From Kineosporia aurantiaca JCM 3230 (GTDB lineage: Bacteria; Actinomycetota; Actinomycetes; Actinomycetales; Kineosporiaceae): a DNA stretch of 64,000 nt. The notes beneath the pieces were generated by a model, which was not told where the DNA came from, made no database searches, and saw only the letters and a list, made by a program, of their open reading frames with translations. Position 1 is the stretch's first letter, and each line of letters starts with the position of its first letter. This document shows positions 1 to 7,954 of the stretch, in pieces. The translations under genes were made by a program, and so were the position numbers. The stretch lies in contig JODP01000013.1 of NCBI GenBank assembly GCA_000719025.1, positions 496,001 through 560,000 of the forward strand. The letters are read 5' to 3'.

Positions 1-946
1 TAGTCGTTCAGGTAGTCGACGAACCGTGCGGCGGTGGCTTCCGCGTCGCTCTGCAGGTCGTCGATCAACCGATAGAGGACGCTGGTGAACCGCAGGAGGG
101 TCTCGAAGTTGGCCTCGGCATACTCGGTGGTGGTGACCAGGCCGGAGTAGGTGAAGCGGAGAGGGGCAGTGGTCGCCTCGGGCAGGTTGTCGATCACCTG
201 GCGCAGGTCGACCAGCGGCTCCCAGCCCTTCTGCTGGAGCTGCACCACGTAGCCGGCGGAAGAGGGTGAGAGGAAATCCGCCTTGCCGCGAACCCGGCCC
301 GGACCAGGTCGGGATTGGCCAGCAACTCGATGTCGACGTCCTGCTCCAGGTCCAGCCCGGCTGCCTGGGCGACGGCGTTGCGGAAGAGCGGGCTGCCGCC
401 CTCCACACAGATCAGCTTCTTGCCCTTGAGCTGCGCCATCACTGTGGTCAGGGCCTCGGTGAAGGACTTGCCCGCGGCCATCTCCTGCTCAACGGTGCGG
501 TACTTACCGGTCGGCGCGACGATCCGGTAAACGTAGGAGACGTCACTGACCGCGAAGCCGACCACGTTCTTGACCGTGTCGATCTGCTTGGCCATCGTCG
601 GGATGTAGCCACCGCCGAGCTCCACCTGACCGTTCACCAGCGGCGTGAGGTCGGACAGCAGGTCCTGCTGGGCACCGTGCGGCGCCGGGGAAATGGTGAT
701 GCCGACTGCCTTGTAGTAGCCCGGGTCAACCCCGGCCACGCCGAGCAACTCGTCCCCCCAGGGAGGGAAGGCGGCCTTGACGGTTACGGTGGGGATCGAG
801 GCGCCGGGCTTGGCCAGGTCGGGCGAAGGGGTGAAGGACGCCCCCGCGCCACCACCGGACGAGGGCGCCTCAGCACAGCCACCCAGCACTGCGGCGGCAC
901 CGGCAGTGATGGCCGCCAGGACTGAGCGGCGGCTCAGGTTGTTCAC
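1..946 (-). pseudogene. ABC transporter substrate-binding lipoprotein (NMT1/THI5-like), frameshifted and cut by window edge
   Basis: Periplasmic-type binding lipoprotein that would deliver a small organic substrate to an ABC importer. The GTG start at 946 is chosen because AGGAGA lies 8-9 bases upstream. The N-terminus reads as a twin-arginine signal (LSRRSVLAA) ending in a lipobox LGGC. The mature part (VKAAFPPWGDELLGVAG, then GYYKAVGI) has the pattern of NMT1/SsuA-like binding proteins. The reading frame breaks at about 285-300: upstream it runs to a stop at 194 with an unnatural Ser/Arg/Pro-rich tail, while the adjacent frame continues cleanly (KADFLSPSSAGYVV, later EYAEANFETLLRF) to base 1 and out of the window. 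One missing base in a G/C run would explain it, so this is either a true pseudogene or an assembly error. Substrate unknown; the permease and ATPase genes are probably beyond the left edge. Confidence 0.72.
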
Positions 947-1114
947 GCGGGGTCTTCTCCTCGAGCTTCGTCGGGCGCAAGTGAGGTGTTTCACACCGAT
1001 TGTCAGGAACTGGGCCTTTACCTGCTGACACAGAGTGATGCGGAAACCTCACAGTCCCTTCACAACTAACAATCGGGCTGCGTCCGTTGCGGGTACAACC
1101 ATCGGTCTCGAATT

Positions 1115-2041
1115 ATGGGGCCCGTGACCCCCGACGACACGACCGCGACCACCGGCGAAACGCTCCAGCTGATCCACACCGAGGTTCCGGCCAGCCCAGC
1201 CGCCCTGTCCGAGCTGGCGGGCCAGACCATCGCGAAGGAGAGCCCGGACGCCAACGACCGCAACCCGTTCTCCCCCCGCAGCGACGTCTCCGGAGACCCG
1301 CTGGGCCTGGAGATGGGCCTGCCGGACGACAGCCCGGTGGACAAGGGCCGGAACAAGACGGGGGACGAGGACTACCTGCCCCTGTCCACCGTGCGGGAGG
1401 CGACGGCGCTGCGGAACCTGGCGGTGGCGGTCCCAGTGCCGAACGCCGCGGCGCTGACCGCGACCGAGGTGACCAAGCGACTGCGGGCGATAGGTTTCCG
1501 GATCCGCAGCACCGGGGAGCAGGAGCAGGCGATCCGGGCGTTCAAGACCGGCTGGTACAAGCTGGGTATGTCGCTGATGGACGGGACGGTGGCGAACAGC
1601 ATCCTCGGACCGCGGGCCAGCCGGGCGATCGACCTGGCCTACGAACGGGACAAGGACGGGCTGACCACCATGTCGCCGCACTTCTCGTTCACCGACACCC
1701 AGTGCAAGTGCGGGGGCAACTTCACCGACTGCCGGCGGATCTGGCCGACGCGGAAGTCGGTGATCGCGGCCGAGGCGGTGCGGGCTTCGTTCTACCCGGA
1801 CGGGCTGATCCCGGTTGCGTGGTGCCGGTGCACCGGGCACAACCGGACCGTGGGTGGGGCGGCGTCCTCGCGGCATCTGAAGGGTGATGCGATCGATCTT
1901 CCGCACACCGCTTCGCTGAGCCGGATGAAGGCGCTGGAGATCTTCTCGGGGATCGGGGTGAACCGCGAGGACGGCAAGGTTCAGCATGTCGATCTGCGGG
2001 CGGGGTCGGCACAGGAACCGGTGGTCTGGTTCTACGCGTGA
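1115..2041 (+). CDS. M15-family peptidase (D-Ala-D-Ala carboxypeptidase-like)
   Basis: A 308-residue protein whose C-terminal third matches the peptidase M15A fold: SFTDTQCKCGG opens the domain, SSRHLKGDAIDL supplies the His-x3-Gly-x-Ala-x-Asp zinc ligands, and QHVDLR the last His. Such enzymes cut D-Ala peptide bonds in peptidoglycan. Residues about 110-165 (EVTKRLRAIGFRIRSTGEQ...) resemble a peptidoglycan-binding repeat. The first 100 residues are acidic, proline-rich and probably disordered. No signal peptide is visible, so export would need another route. Divergent from the binding-protein gene. No phage genes surround it, so I do not call it an endolysin. No clear Shine-Dalgarno precedes the ATG; GTG at 1124 is an alternative start. 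Confidence 0.75.
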   Translation: MGPVTPDDTTATTGETLQLIHTEVPASPAALSELAGQTIAKESPDANDRNPFSPRSDVSGDPLGLEMGLPDDSPVDKGRNKTGDEDYLPLSTVREATALRNLAVAVPVPNAAALTATEVTKRLRAIGFRIRSTGEQEQAIRAFKTGWYKLGMSLMDGTVANSILGPRASRAIDLAYERDKDGLTTMSPHFSFTDTQCKCGGNFTDCRRIWPTRKSVIAAEAVRASFYPDGLIPVAWCRCTGHNRTVGGAASSRHLKGDAIDLPHTASLSRMKALEIFSGIGVNREDGKVQHVDLRAGSAQEPVVWFYA

Positions 2042-2686
2042 TCAGGTACTGCGCCTAAACAACTACTACGCCTGACCCGTTGCTGCGCCTGAGTGCTGCG
2101 CTCGGGCGTGGCCGGACCTGCTGTGGGATCGGGGCGAAGCTGCTTTAGACAATAGGTGGACCTGCCTTGGGCAGTAGGTGGACCTGCCTTGGGCAGCAGG
2201 TGGACCTGCCTTGGGCAGCAGGTGGACCTGCCTTGGGCAGCAGGTGGACCTGCCTTGGGCAGCAGGTGGACCTGCCTCAACGAGCGGGCCAGCTTTGGAT
2301 GCTGAGCGGACCTGCCGCATGCGTTTGGCAAGGCTGCCGCATGCACCGGGTAAGGCCGATGTGAGCACAGGGTCGGGGACCGACCTCCCCGGCCCGCACG
2401 CTGCCCCTTGACCGCTGCTCAGATCGGCTCGGCCTCCACCCAGATCTGGTTGATCTCCGCTCAGATCTGAACGGCCTCCCCCAGGTCGGCCCGGCCTCCA
2501 CCCAGACCCGATTGGTCTCCGCTCAGACCCGCCCACCCACAGCTCAGATCGACTCGGCCTCCCACAGACCTGGTTAGCTTCCCCAACCTTGGTCAGCCTC
2601 ACCCAGACCTGGTTGCCCTCCCCCCAGACCGACCCGGCCTCCGCTCAGACCCGCTCTGCCTCCGCCCTCATCTGGAGGGCCTCCGC
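2042..2686. other. Gene-free, repeat-rich gap
   Basis: A 645-base stretch between convergent genes. It holds a 22-bp minisatellite (2154-2277) and a run of diverged CTCAGATCTGGTT-type repeats (about 2410-2700). Open frames exist here only because the repeats lack stops; their translations are repetitive and have no start signal. I see no RNA gene. Confidence 0.7.
2154..2277. repeat. 22-bp tandem repeat, about 5.6 copies
   Basis: Unit AGGTGGACCTGCCTTGGGCA plus GC. Copies start at 2154, 2176, 2198, 2220 and 2242, with a partial copy at 2264-2277. The first copy ends GT instead of GC; the others are identical. A decayed copy seems to precede it (CTGCTTTAGACAAT). Because 22 is not a multiple of three, each copy shifts the frame, which argues against coding. 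Near identity points to recent expansion by slippage or unequal exchange. Confidence 0.93.
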
Positions 2687-2700
2687 TCAGATCTGGTTAG
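2410..2700. repeat. Diverged interspersed repeats, CTCAGATCTGGTT type
   Basis: The motifs GCTCAGATC, CCCAGACCTGGTT and GGCCTCC alternate at irregular 20-35 base steps, for example near 2418, 2442, 2459, 2500, 2541, 2568, 2607, 2643 and 2683. The last copies run into the 3' end of the M4 peptidase gene, so its final residues (EANQI and stop) are encoded by repeat sequence. Confidence 0.6.
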
Positions 2701-3883
2701 CCTCCGCGCTGGCATCGGCCTCGGCCTGTGTCACGTCCACGACCTTTGTCTCACCGTCCGTCTGCCCGACCCCACCCGACACCTCGCCCTCACCCGGCTC
2801 TTGAGGTGCAGCGCCACCCACCTCCACACCGACCTCGCCCCAAGCCCCCTCCACCACGGTGCGGGCCTCGGCGCCGAACAACTCCTCGGCCTGTTCCGCG
2901 GTGGCCGCAGCGAATTCCGCGAACGTGGCCGTGGTGGTCAGGTCGGGGCTGGACAGGGCCGCGAACCAGATCTGGCCCGCCTTCTCCCACGCGTAACCGC
3001 CGAAACCGGCTGCGGCCAAGTAGAAGGCGCGGTTCGGGATGCCGGAGTTGATGTGGACGCCGCCGTTGTCGTCCGTTGTCTCGACGTAGTCGGCCATCGT
3101 CGCGGGCTGTGGATCCTTGCCCAGGTTCGGGTCGTCGTAGGCGGTTCCCGGGGCCTTCATCGAGCGCAGCGCCACGCCCTGCACGCTGCTGGTCAGCAGG
3201 CCTTCACCGATCAGCCAGTCGGCCTGTTCGGTGGTCTGCTTCGGGTCGGCCGCGTACTGCTTGACCAGGCTGCCGAACACGTCGGACAGCGACTCGTTGA
3301 GCGCGCCGGACTGCCCCTGGTACTCCAGGTCGCGCACCGCGCCGGTGACGCCGTGCGCGAGCTCGTGCCCGATCACGTCGACCGAGACGGTGAACCGGTT
3401 GAACAGCTGGCCGTCGCCGTCGCCGAACACCATCTGCTCGCCGTCCCAGAACGCGTTGTCGTAGGCGCGGCTGTAGTGGACGCTGGCGTCGAGCGGGAGG
3501 CCGTTGCCGTCGATCGAGTTGCGGCCGAACACCTCCCACCAGAAGGCGAAGGTGGCGCCCAGGCCGTCGTAGGCCTCGGTGACGGCGACGTCGGACACGG
3601 GTTCGCCGCCCTCGCGGAGCACTTCGGTACCGGGCAACTGGCGCAGGTTGTGCGCGTCGTAGACGGTGCGGTTGGGGGACGTGTCCTCCGTGTCCTCCGC
3701 GGTGGCGAAGCCGGCTACCGGCCGGGCGACCCGGGTCGCGCGCAGGCTGCGGTCGATCGAGAGGTCGGTGACCACCGCCTCGCGCAGTTCCTCCGGGCCG
3801 TTCTCGGCGAGATGCTCGAGCATGTACGGCGGAAGGATGTGGTGACGGCCGAGATTCGCGGTGGTGCGGTCGGACGGGCTCAT
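2687..3883 (-). CDS. Protealysin-like M4 family neutral metallopeptidase
   Basis: A 398-residue thermolysin-family zinc endopeptidase. HELAH at 173-177 gives two zinc ligands and the catalytic Glu; NESLSD at 196-201 supplies the third ligand Glu197; VHINSG near 276-281 carries the His that stabilises the transition state. There is no signal peptide and no long FTP propeptide. Instead the N-terminus has the short HHILPPYML motif seen in protealysin-type precursors, consistent with an enzyme made and held in the cytoplasm. The start at 3883 is chosen over 3910 because GGGGAG lies 7 bases upstream. It sits 47 bases after an emfourin-type inhibitor gene, as in protealysin operons. The acidic Gly/Glu-rich tail (about 345-398) is unlike the catalytic domain and ends in repeat-derived residues. 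Confidence 0.9.
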   Translation of the reverse strand: MSPSDRTTANLGRHHILPPYMLEHLAENGPEELREAVVTDLSIDRSLRATRVARPVAGFATAEDTEDTSPNRTVYDAHNLRQLPGTEVLREGGEPVSDVAVTEAYDGLGATFAFWWEVFGRNSIDGNGLPLDASVHYSRAYDNAFWDGEQMVFGDGDGQLFNRFTVSVDVIGHELAHGVTGAVRDLEYQGQSGALNESLSDVFGSLVKQYAADPKQTTEQADWLIGEGLLTSSVQGVALRSMKAPGTAYDDPNLGKDPQPATMADYVETTDDNGGVHINSGIPNRAFYLAAAGFGGYAWEKAGQIWFAALSSPDLTTTATFAEFAAATAEQAEELFGAEARTVVEGAWGEVGVEVGGAAPQEPGEGEVSGGVGQTDGETKVVDVTQAEADASAEANQI

Positions 3884-3930
3884 CGGTTCGCTCCCCTGCT
3901 CGGAGTACACGGAACTACGGGTACACAGAA

Positions 3931-4284
3931 CTACTGGTAGGACGACAGCAGATCGATCAGGGTGCCGAGCGCCGGGTCCGGGAAGGGCTCGGTGACGGTC
4001 ACGGTGTGGCTGGTGGTTCCGTCGTTCACAGTGAGGTGGTACAGGAAACGGTCCCCAGATTTCGGCGAACCTCCGGACGGCTGTGCACTTTCTGACGACT
4101 GTGCTGATTCGGGCGGCTGGGCACTTTCTGAAGGCTGGGCGAGTTCGGGGATCCGGGCCGCCCGGACCGCCGACTCGATCTGCTCGGCCTCACTTCTGGG
4201 AAGACTAGCGGTGTCCACCGACAGTTTTCGACTGAGCGCAGGTATGGCGGCGAATCCTCCGCTGCGGTGCATCGTGATCAGCAT
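3931..4284 (-). CDS. Emfourin-like inhibitor of M4 metallopeptidase
   Basis: A 117-residue protein. The first half (MLITMHRSGGFAAIP, then LSVDTASLPRSEAEQIES) and the end (DRFLYHLTVNDG, then HTVTVTEPFPDPALGTLIDL) follow the pattern of emfourin, the small tight-binding inhibitor encoded beside protealysin-like proteases. Residues 49-77 are an inserted linker of near-repeats SAQPSE/SAQPPE/SAQSSE. ATG 4284 is used because GAGAGG precedes it by about 7 bases; the longer open frame to 4398 lies inside the neighbouring glucanase gene. Only 10 bases separate it from that gene and 47 from the protease, so the three are probably co-transcribed. It most likely restrains the cytoplasmic protease made next to it. 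Assignment rests on sequence pattern plus context. Confidence 0.78.
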   Translation of the reverse strand: MLITMHRSGGFAAIPALSRKLSVDTASLPRSEAEQIESAVRAARIPELAQPSESAQPPESAQSSESAQPSGGSPKSGDRFLYHLTVNDGTTSHTVTVTEPFPDPALGTLIDLLSSYQ

Positions 4285-4294
4285 GCCAACCCTC

Positions 4295-6175
4295 TCAGGT
4301 GGGATCGGGAACGTGCAGCCGGCAGAGCACGCGGCCCCAGTTGGAGGACACCGGGATCTGCGCGGTGAAGCCCGAGACATCAACCGACCAGGCATCATCC
4401 GGCGTCAGGACGCCGTCCAGCACGTCCACCCAGGTGCCGTCGAGCGGGAACGGGGTGGTCACGGCGCGCTCCTGATCGCTGAAGTTGAGCACGACGACCA
4501 TGTTCTCGACCAGCGCCCGGCCGCCGGGCGGAAGCGTGGCCCAGCGATGGTAGACCACGGTGCGGGCCGCCTGGTCGACGCCGATCCCGGCCGGAGGAGA
4601 ACCCGTATCGGTTTCCGGCCAGAAGTACGGGTACAGGAATTCCGATCGGAGCGAAGGGTGCTCGGTGCGCAGGCGGGCGAGGGCGGCATGCAGTGCGGTG
4701 AGCGTGCTTCCGATCCGGTCGCCGGCCAGCTTCCAGCGCAGCGGTCGTGGGATCACCCGGCGACCGGTGTCCTGGTCGTTCTCGGGCAGGAAGTGCTCCT
4801 CGCCGAACTCCTGGCCGTTCGGGACGAGAGGTACAGCGGTGGAGGTGAACAGCGCGATCAGGTACGGCTGCACCCGCCACCAGCTGCCCGGCGCGCCCAC
4901 CGCGTCCCGCGCCCCGGCCCGCTGGCTGACGTGCGAGTGGTCGTGGTTGCTCAGGTACAGCGTCGGTGCTTTGCTCTTGTCCTGCAGGAAACGGCGGTTG
5001 TTCAGCGCCGGCAGCAGACGGTCGTCGAAGCTGCCGCCCCACAGCCAGTCGAAGGTCAGATCGTACAGCGAGTTGTCCCAGAAGCTTTGCGCCTCAGTGG
5101 CGTTCACGACCGTTGCCGCGCTTGCGTCAATGTGCTCGATCGTAAAGGAGAAGTTCTTCTCGCCACGTTCAGCGAGCCAGTCCCGCATCGAGGACAGCAA
5201 CCGGGGTAGGCCCCGCAGGTCGCCGGGCACGTAATAGTTGACGGTGTTGTCCAGCCGGATGCCGTCCAAGCCGAATTGACCCGCCCAGTAGGTACAAACG
5301 TCCAGAATCAAGTCATTGGTACAGTCGTTCGCGAAGTCAAGATCCTGCAAGGACGCGAACGCACCGCCGAAGTTCGCTGCCGTGAAAGGGCACACCGCCG
5401 GATCCTGATAGAGCTGGGGGTAGGGAAACTCGCGGCTGACGTGATTGAACACGCCGTCCATGACAACGTGCAGCCCCCGGTCGTGACAGGCACTCACCAA
5501 TTGTTTCAGCCAGGAGAGTTTCTCGGCCGGAGCACCCGGCGAGTCCGCGTAGCGAGCCTCCAGCGCAAAGAACTGGAAAGGCTCGTACCCCCAGTCGAAG
5601 TCGGGGTTCCGCCAGGCTGTCCAGGGCATGAAGAGAACAGCGTTTACCCCAGTAGCAACCAGGTGATCGAGCTTGTCGGTAACCGCATCGAGCGGGGCTC
5701 GAGCATCCCGGTAGCCGGCCGTGAAATCGTCCACCATCAGTTCGTAGACGATGAGATCCTGTAGCGGCAGACGTCCCTGCGGGAGCGGCCGCACTGTGTT
5801 CTGATCCGGGCTGCTACCCCCGATAACTACGCCGGAACGCAACTCCCCCAAACCGCTGTACCGAGCGCATGGGTCAGCTACCCGGCGCTGCGTACCGTTC
5901 TTGAAGCGGACGTCGTAAGCGTATTCATAGAACCCCGCAGGCACTGGCTGCGGCGTGCTCGCCGTCCAGAACTCTCCCCTAGGGTCGGACGCGTCGCGGG
6001 TCATAGCCAGCGGGGGCGCACCAGATTCGGCGAACGTACCCACCACTTCGAGAGCATCGATGCCGTTGTCGGCGCCCGCCGGGAAGAACACCCGGAACTC
6101 GATGACCCCGGCGTCCGCGTCGTCTCCGGCCTGCCACGCCCCACACCGTTCGGCCATGTAGCTCATCGTGGCCAC
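4295..6175 (-). CDS. GH13 alpha-amylase family glycosidase
   Basis: A 626-residue alpha-glucan-active enzyme. Residues about 20-105 form a CBM48/isoamylase-N-like beta domain (GVIEFRVFFPAG to GFYEYAYDVRF). The catalytic barrel follows: MDGVFNH at 239-245, nucleophile Asp309 in IRLDN, acid/base Glu347 in FTIEHID and Asp412 in SNHDHS, so the active site is complete. A beta-sandwich C-terminal domain ends the protein. No signal peptide, so it acts on intracellular glucan or imported oligosaccharide; exact specificity is not readable. GTG 6175 is preferred over ATG 6166 because GGAGGG sits 9 bases upstream of it. It lies only 10 bases before the emfourin gene, an odd partnership. Confidence 0.88.
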   Translation of the reverse strand: MATMSYMAERCGAWQAGDDADAGVIEFRVFFPAGADNGIDALEVVGTFAESGAPPLAMTRDASDPRGEFWTASTPQPVPAGFYEYAYDVRFKNGTQRRVADPCARYSGLGELRSGVVIGGSSPDQNTVRPLPQGRLPLQDLIVYELMVDDFTAGYRDARAPLDAVTDKLDHLVATGVNAVLFMPWTAWRNPDFDWGYEPFQFFALEARYADSPGAPAEKLSWLKQLVSACHDRGLHVVMDGVFNHVSREFPYPQLYQDPAVCPFTAANFGGAFASLQDLDFANDCTNDLILDVCTYWAGQFGLDGIRLDNTVNYYVPGDLRGLPRLLSSMRDWLAERGEKNFSFTIEHIDASAATVVNATEAQSFWDNSLYDLTFDWLWGGSFDDRLLPALNNRRFLQDKSKAPTLYLSNHDHSHVSQRAGARDAVGAPGSWWRVQPYLIALFTSTAVPLVPNGQEFGEEHFLPENDQDTGRRVIPRPLRWKLAGDRIGSTLTALHAALARLRTEHPSLRSEFLYPYFWPETDTGSPPAGIGVDQAARTVVYHRWATLPPGGRALVENMVVVLNFSDQERAVTTPFPLDGTWVDVLDGVLTPDDAWSVDVSGFTAQIPVSSNWGRVLCRLHVPDPT

Positions 6176-6323
6176 GTGTCGACGCCCTCCTCCGTCGCGA
6201 GCCGTCCGGGTGCCGTGCGCCCGGCCTTCACATGATCCACGGGATCGGGCGCCGGCGCGCGCGGACTTCGCTGCTCTTTCGTGCCGTTCGTCGCCGAACT
6301 CTAGGAACGAGGGTTTCGGGCTT

Positions 6324-6338
6324 GATTGAGGACGCTTT
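6324..6338 (-). repeat. Dispersed AAGCGTCCTCAATC repeat, copy 1
   Basis: The 15-mer GATTGAGGACGCTTT (complement AAAGCGTCCTCAATC) is shared exactly with 34678 and 35557 and resembles the palindrome at 43101 and the element at 11197. It lies between the YihY stop and the glucanase start. Confidence 0.55.
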
Positions 6339-6390
6339 TCAGGACGCACGCTGAAGGGGCGCCTTGGGGACGGGGAGGGTTATCCCTCGG

Positions 6391-7722
6391 TCAATCCTGC
6401 GGCGTCACTTCTGGCTGCTGCGCCGGACGCGCTTCCGGGACCGCTGCTGCGCCCGACCGGGGCTGTGCCTCCCCCGGATCCGCGGTCGTTCCTCTCCCCG
6501 CTTTTCCGGCTTCACCCGTCCCCTGTTCCTTGGCCAAGGAACGACCCTCTCCCACCGGGCGCCGCCGCTCCTCTGCCGTCCGGTTCTCGGCCTCCACCTG
6601 TGCCCCCGGCCCCTCCCGCATCGCCTGCACCGCCGGGGACTCCGCGCCCTCCTCCTGCACCTTCAGCGTCTCCCGCGCCTGGGCCCGCGCCACCCGCCGG
6701 CGCCGCCGCGCAGTGGCGTTCTGTCCCCCGTGCTCGAAGCCGACGTCCACCCATTCGAAGTCCTTAGTCCGCTGCGCCCGCGCGTAACTCCGATAGGCGC
6801 GCTGGTCGGCCTCGGTCAGGTCCACGTCGTCGGTGAACGGGGTGAGCAGGGTACGCGGGTACAGCTTGCGCACTCGCACCACGTTGGCCTCGGCGCAGAT
6901 CAGCAGGGACACCACGGCCAGGTAGATCCAGGCGATCAGCCCCAGGACGATCGCGAAGACCCCGTTGGTCGCGTCGGCATGCCGGACCACGCTGCCCACG
7001 TAGACCGTGCCGAACTGCTGCAGCCCCTGCCACACGACGGCGGCGGCGATCGCGCCGGGCAGGACGTCCCACCGGCTGAGCTTGCGGGTGGTGCCCCAGC
7101 GGAACAGGAACATGAAGAAGATGGCGATCAGGGAGATGCCGGTCAGGCCGGCCACCAGTCGCAGCACCTCGTTGAAGTTGAGCTTCTCGGCGAACCCGTT
7201 GATGTTCGTGCCGATGCCGCCCAGGCTGCCGGTGACCACGAAGGTCAGGCCGCCGACCCCGAGCAGGAAGAGACTGCGCAGGCGCGCGGCGATCGGATTG
7301 GGACGCCGGTTCCGGGGCACCGCCCACATCGTGTTCAGCGCGTTCTGCACCGCGTTGGCGATGCCCAGCGCACCGTACAGCGAACCGGCCAGACCGATGC
7401 CGACCGCCGTGGCGCTGCCCCGCAGCCCCTGCGGATCGCCGAGCTGATCGCCGATGACCGGGAACTGACGCAGCGCCGAGTCCAGGATCTGCTGCTGCAG
7501 CGTCGGATTGTCCTGAAGGATGAAGCCCAGCACGGACGCCAGCAACAGCAGCAACGGGAACACCGAGAGGAACCCGTAGTAGGTGATCAGCGCGGCCAGA
7601 TAGCCGCCCTGGTCGTCGAAGAACTTGTAGATCACGGCCAGGGGGAACCCCACGACCACATGCTTCTGCTGGAACCGGTCTATGCGGTCGTGCACCTTCT
7701 CCGCCCGCTCGGTCACCGACAC
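6391..7722 (-). CDS. YihY/virulence factor BrkB family inner membrane protein
   Basis: A 443-residue protein with about six transmembrane segments between residues 40 and 290 (for example LAALITYYGFLSVFPLLLLL and a later WIYLAVVSLLICAEANV, the family's last helix). The motif FLSVFPLLLLL and the helix ending AEANVVR are typical of YihY/BrkB proteins. About 150 hydrophilic residues follow, rich in Arg, Glu, Ala and Pro, probably cytoplasmic and disordered. Function of the family is unsettled; the older label ribonuclease BN is wrong for it. Start GTG 7722 (VSVTERAEK); GTG 7716 is possible. A second family member lies at 11475-12539. Confidence 0.88.
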   Translation of the reverse strand: MSVTERAEKVHDRIDRFQQKHVVVGFPLAVIYKFFDDQGGYLAALITYYGFLSVFPLLLLLASVLGFILQDNPTLQQQILDSALRQFPVIGDQLGDPQGLRGSATAVGIGLAGSLYGALGIANAVQNALNTMWAVPRNRRPNPIAARLRSLFLLGVGGLTFVVTGSLGGIGTNINGFAEKLNFNEVLRLVAGLTGISLIAIFFMFLFRWGTTRKLSRWDVLPGAIAAAVVWQGLQQFGTVYVGSVVRHADATNGVFAIVLGLIAWIYLAVVSLLICAEANVVRVRKLYPRTLLTPFTDDVDLTEADQRAYRSYARAQRTKDFEWVDVGFEHGGQNATARRRRRVARAQARETLKVQEEGAESPAVQAMREGPGAQVEAENRTAEERRRPVGEGRSLAKEQGTGEAGKAGRGTTADPGEAQPRSGAAAVPEARPAQQPEVTPQD

Positions 7723-7954
7723 CGGTTTACCGCCCCTTCCGATGGGCGCATGCTTCGCCCGGCTGCCAGGGCTACCAGCATGCCGGTACGCAGAGCAGAG
7801 GGCACGCCGGAGAGTGACCTCGGTGGCCGACGGGTGGACGAGGGGTGCACGGTTTATGCCGATCGCGGGACTCGCGGAGTGTACGCAGAGGGGCCTCGTT
7901 CCGCCTTCGCCCTCGACCCCCGGCGCGGTCGGTCACTCCCCCCACCTGCGCTTC

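Noticed and set aside
1115..2041. Prophage endolysin
   Set aside because: The M15 motif fits an endolysin, but no holin, structural, integrase or other phage gene is near; a cellular peptidase is simpler.
2154..2277. CRISPR array
   Set aside because: Repeats are contiguous without spacers and no cas genes are in the window. The same holds for 29723 and 55053.
2066..2602. 178-codon open frame over the 22-bp repeats
   Set aside because: Repetitive PKAGPPAAQGRS translation in all frames, no start signal, and repeat length not divisible by three.
4285..4398. N-terminal extension of the emfourin-like protein
   Set aside because: This part overlaps the glucanase 3' end, is Arg/Pro/Cys-rich and lies before a good ribosome site and the conserved domain start.
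6391..7722. Ribonuclease BN label for the YihY/BrkB protein
   Set aside because: A historical misassignment for this membrane family; no metallo-hydrolase motif is present.
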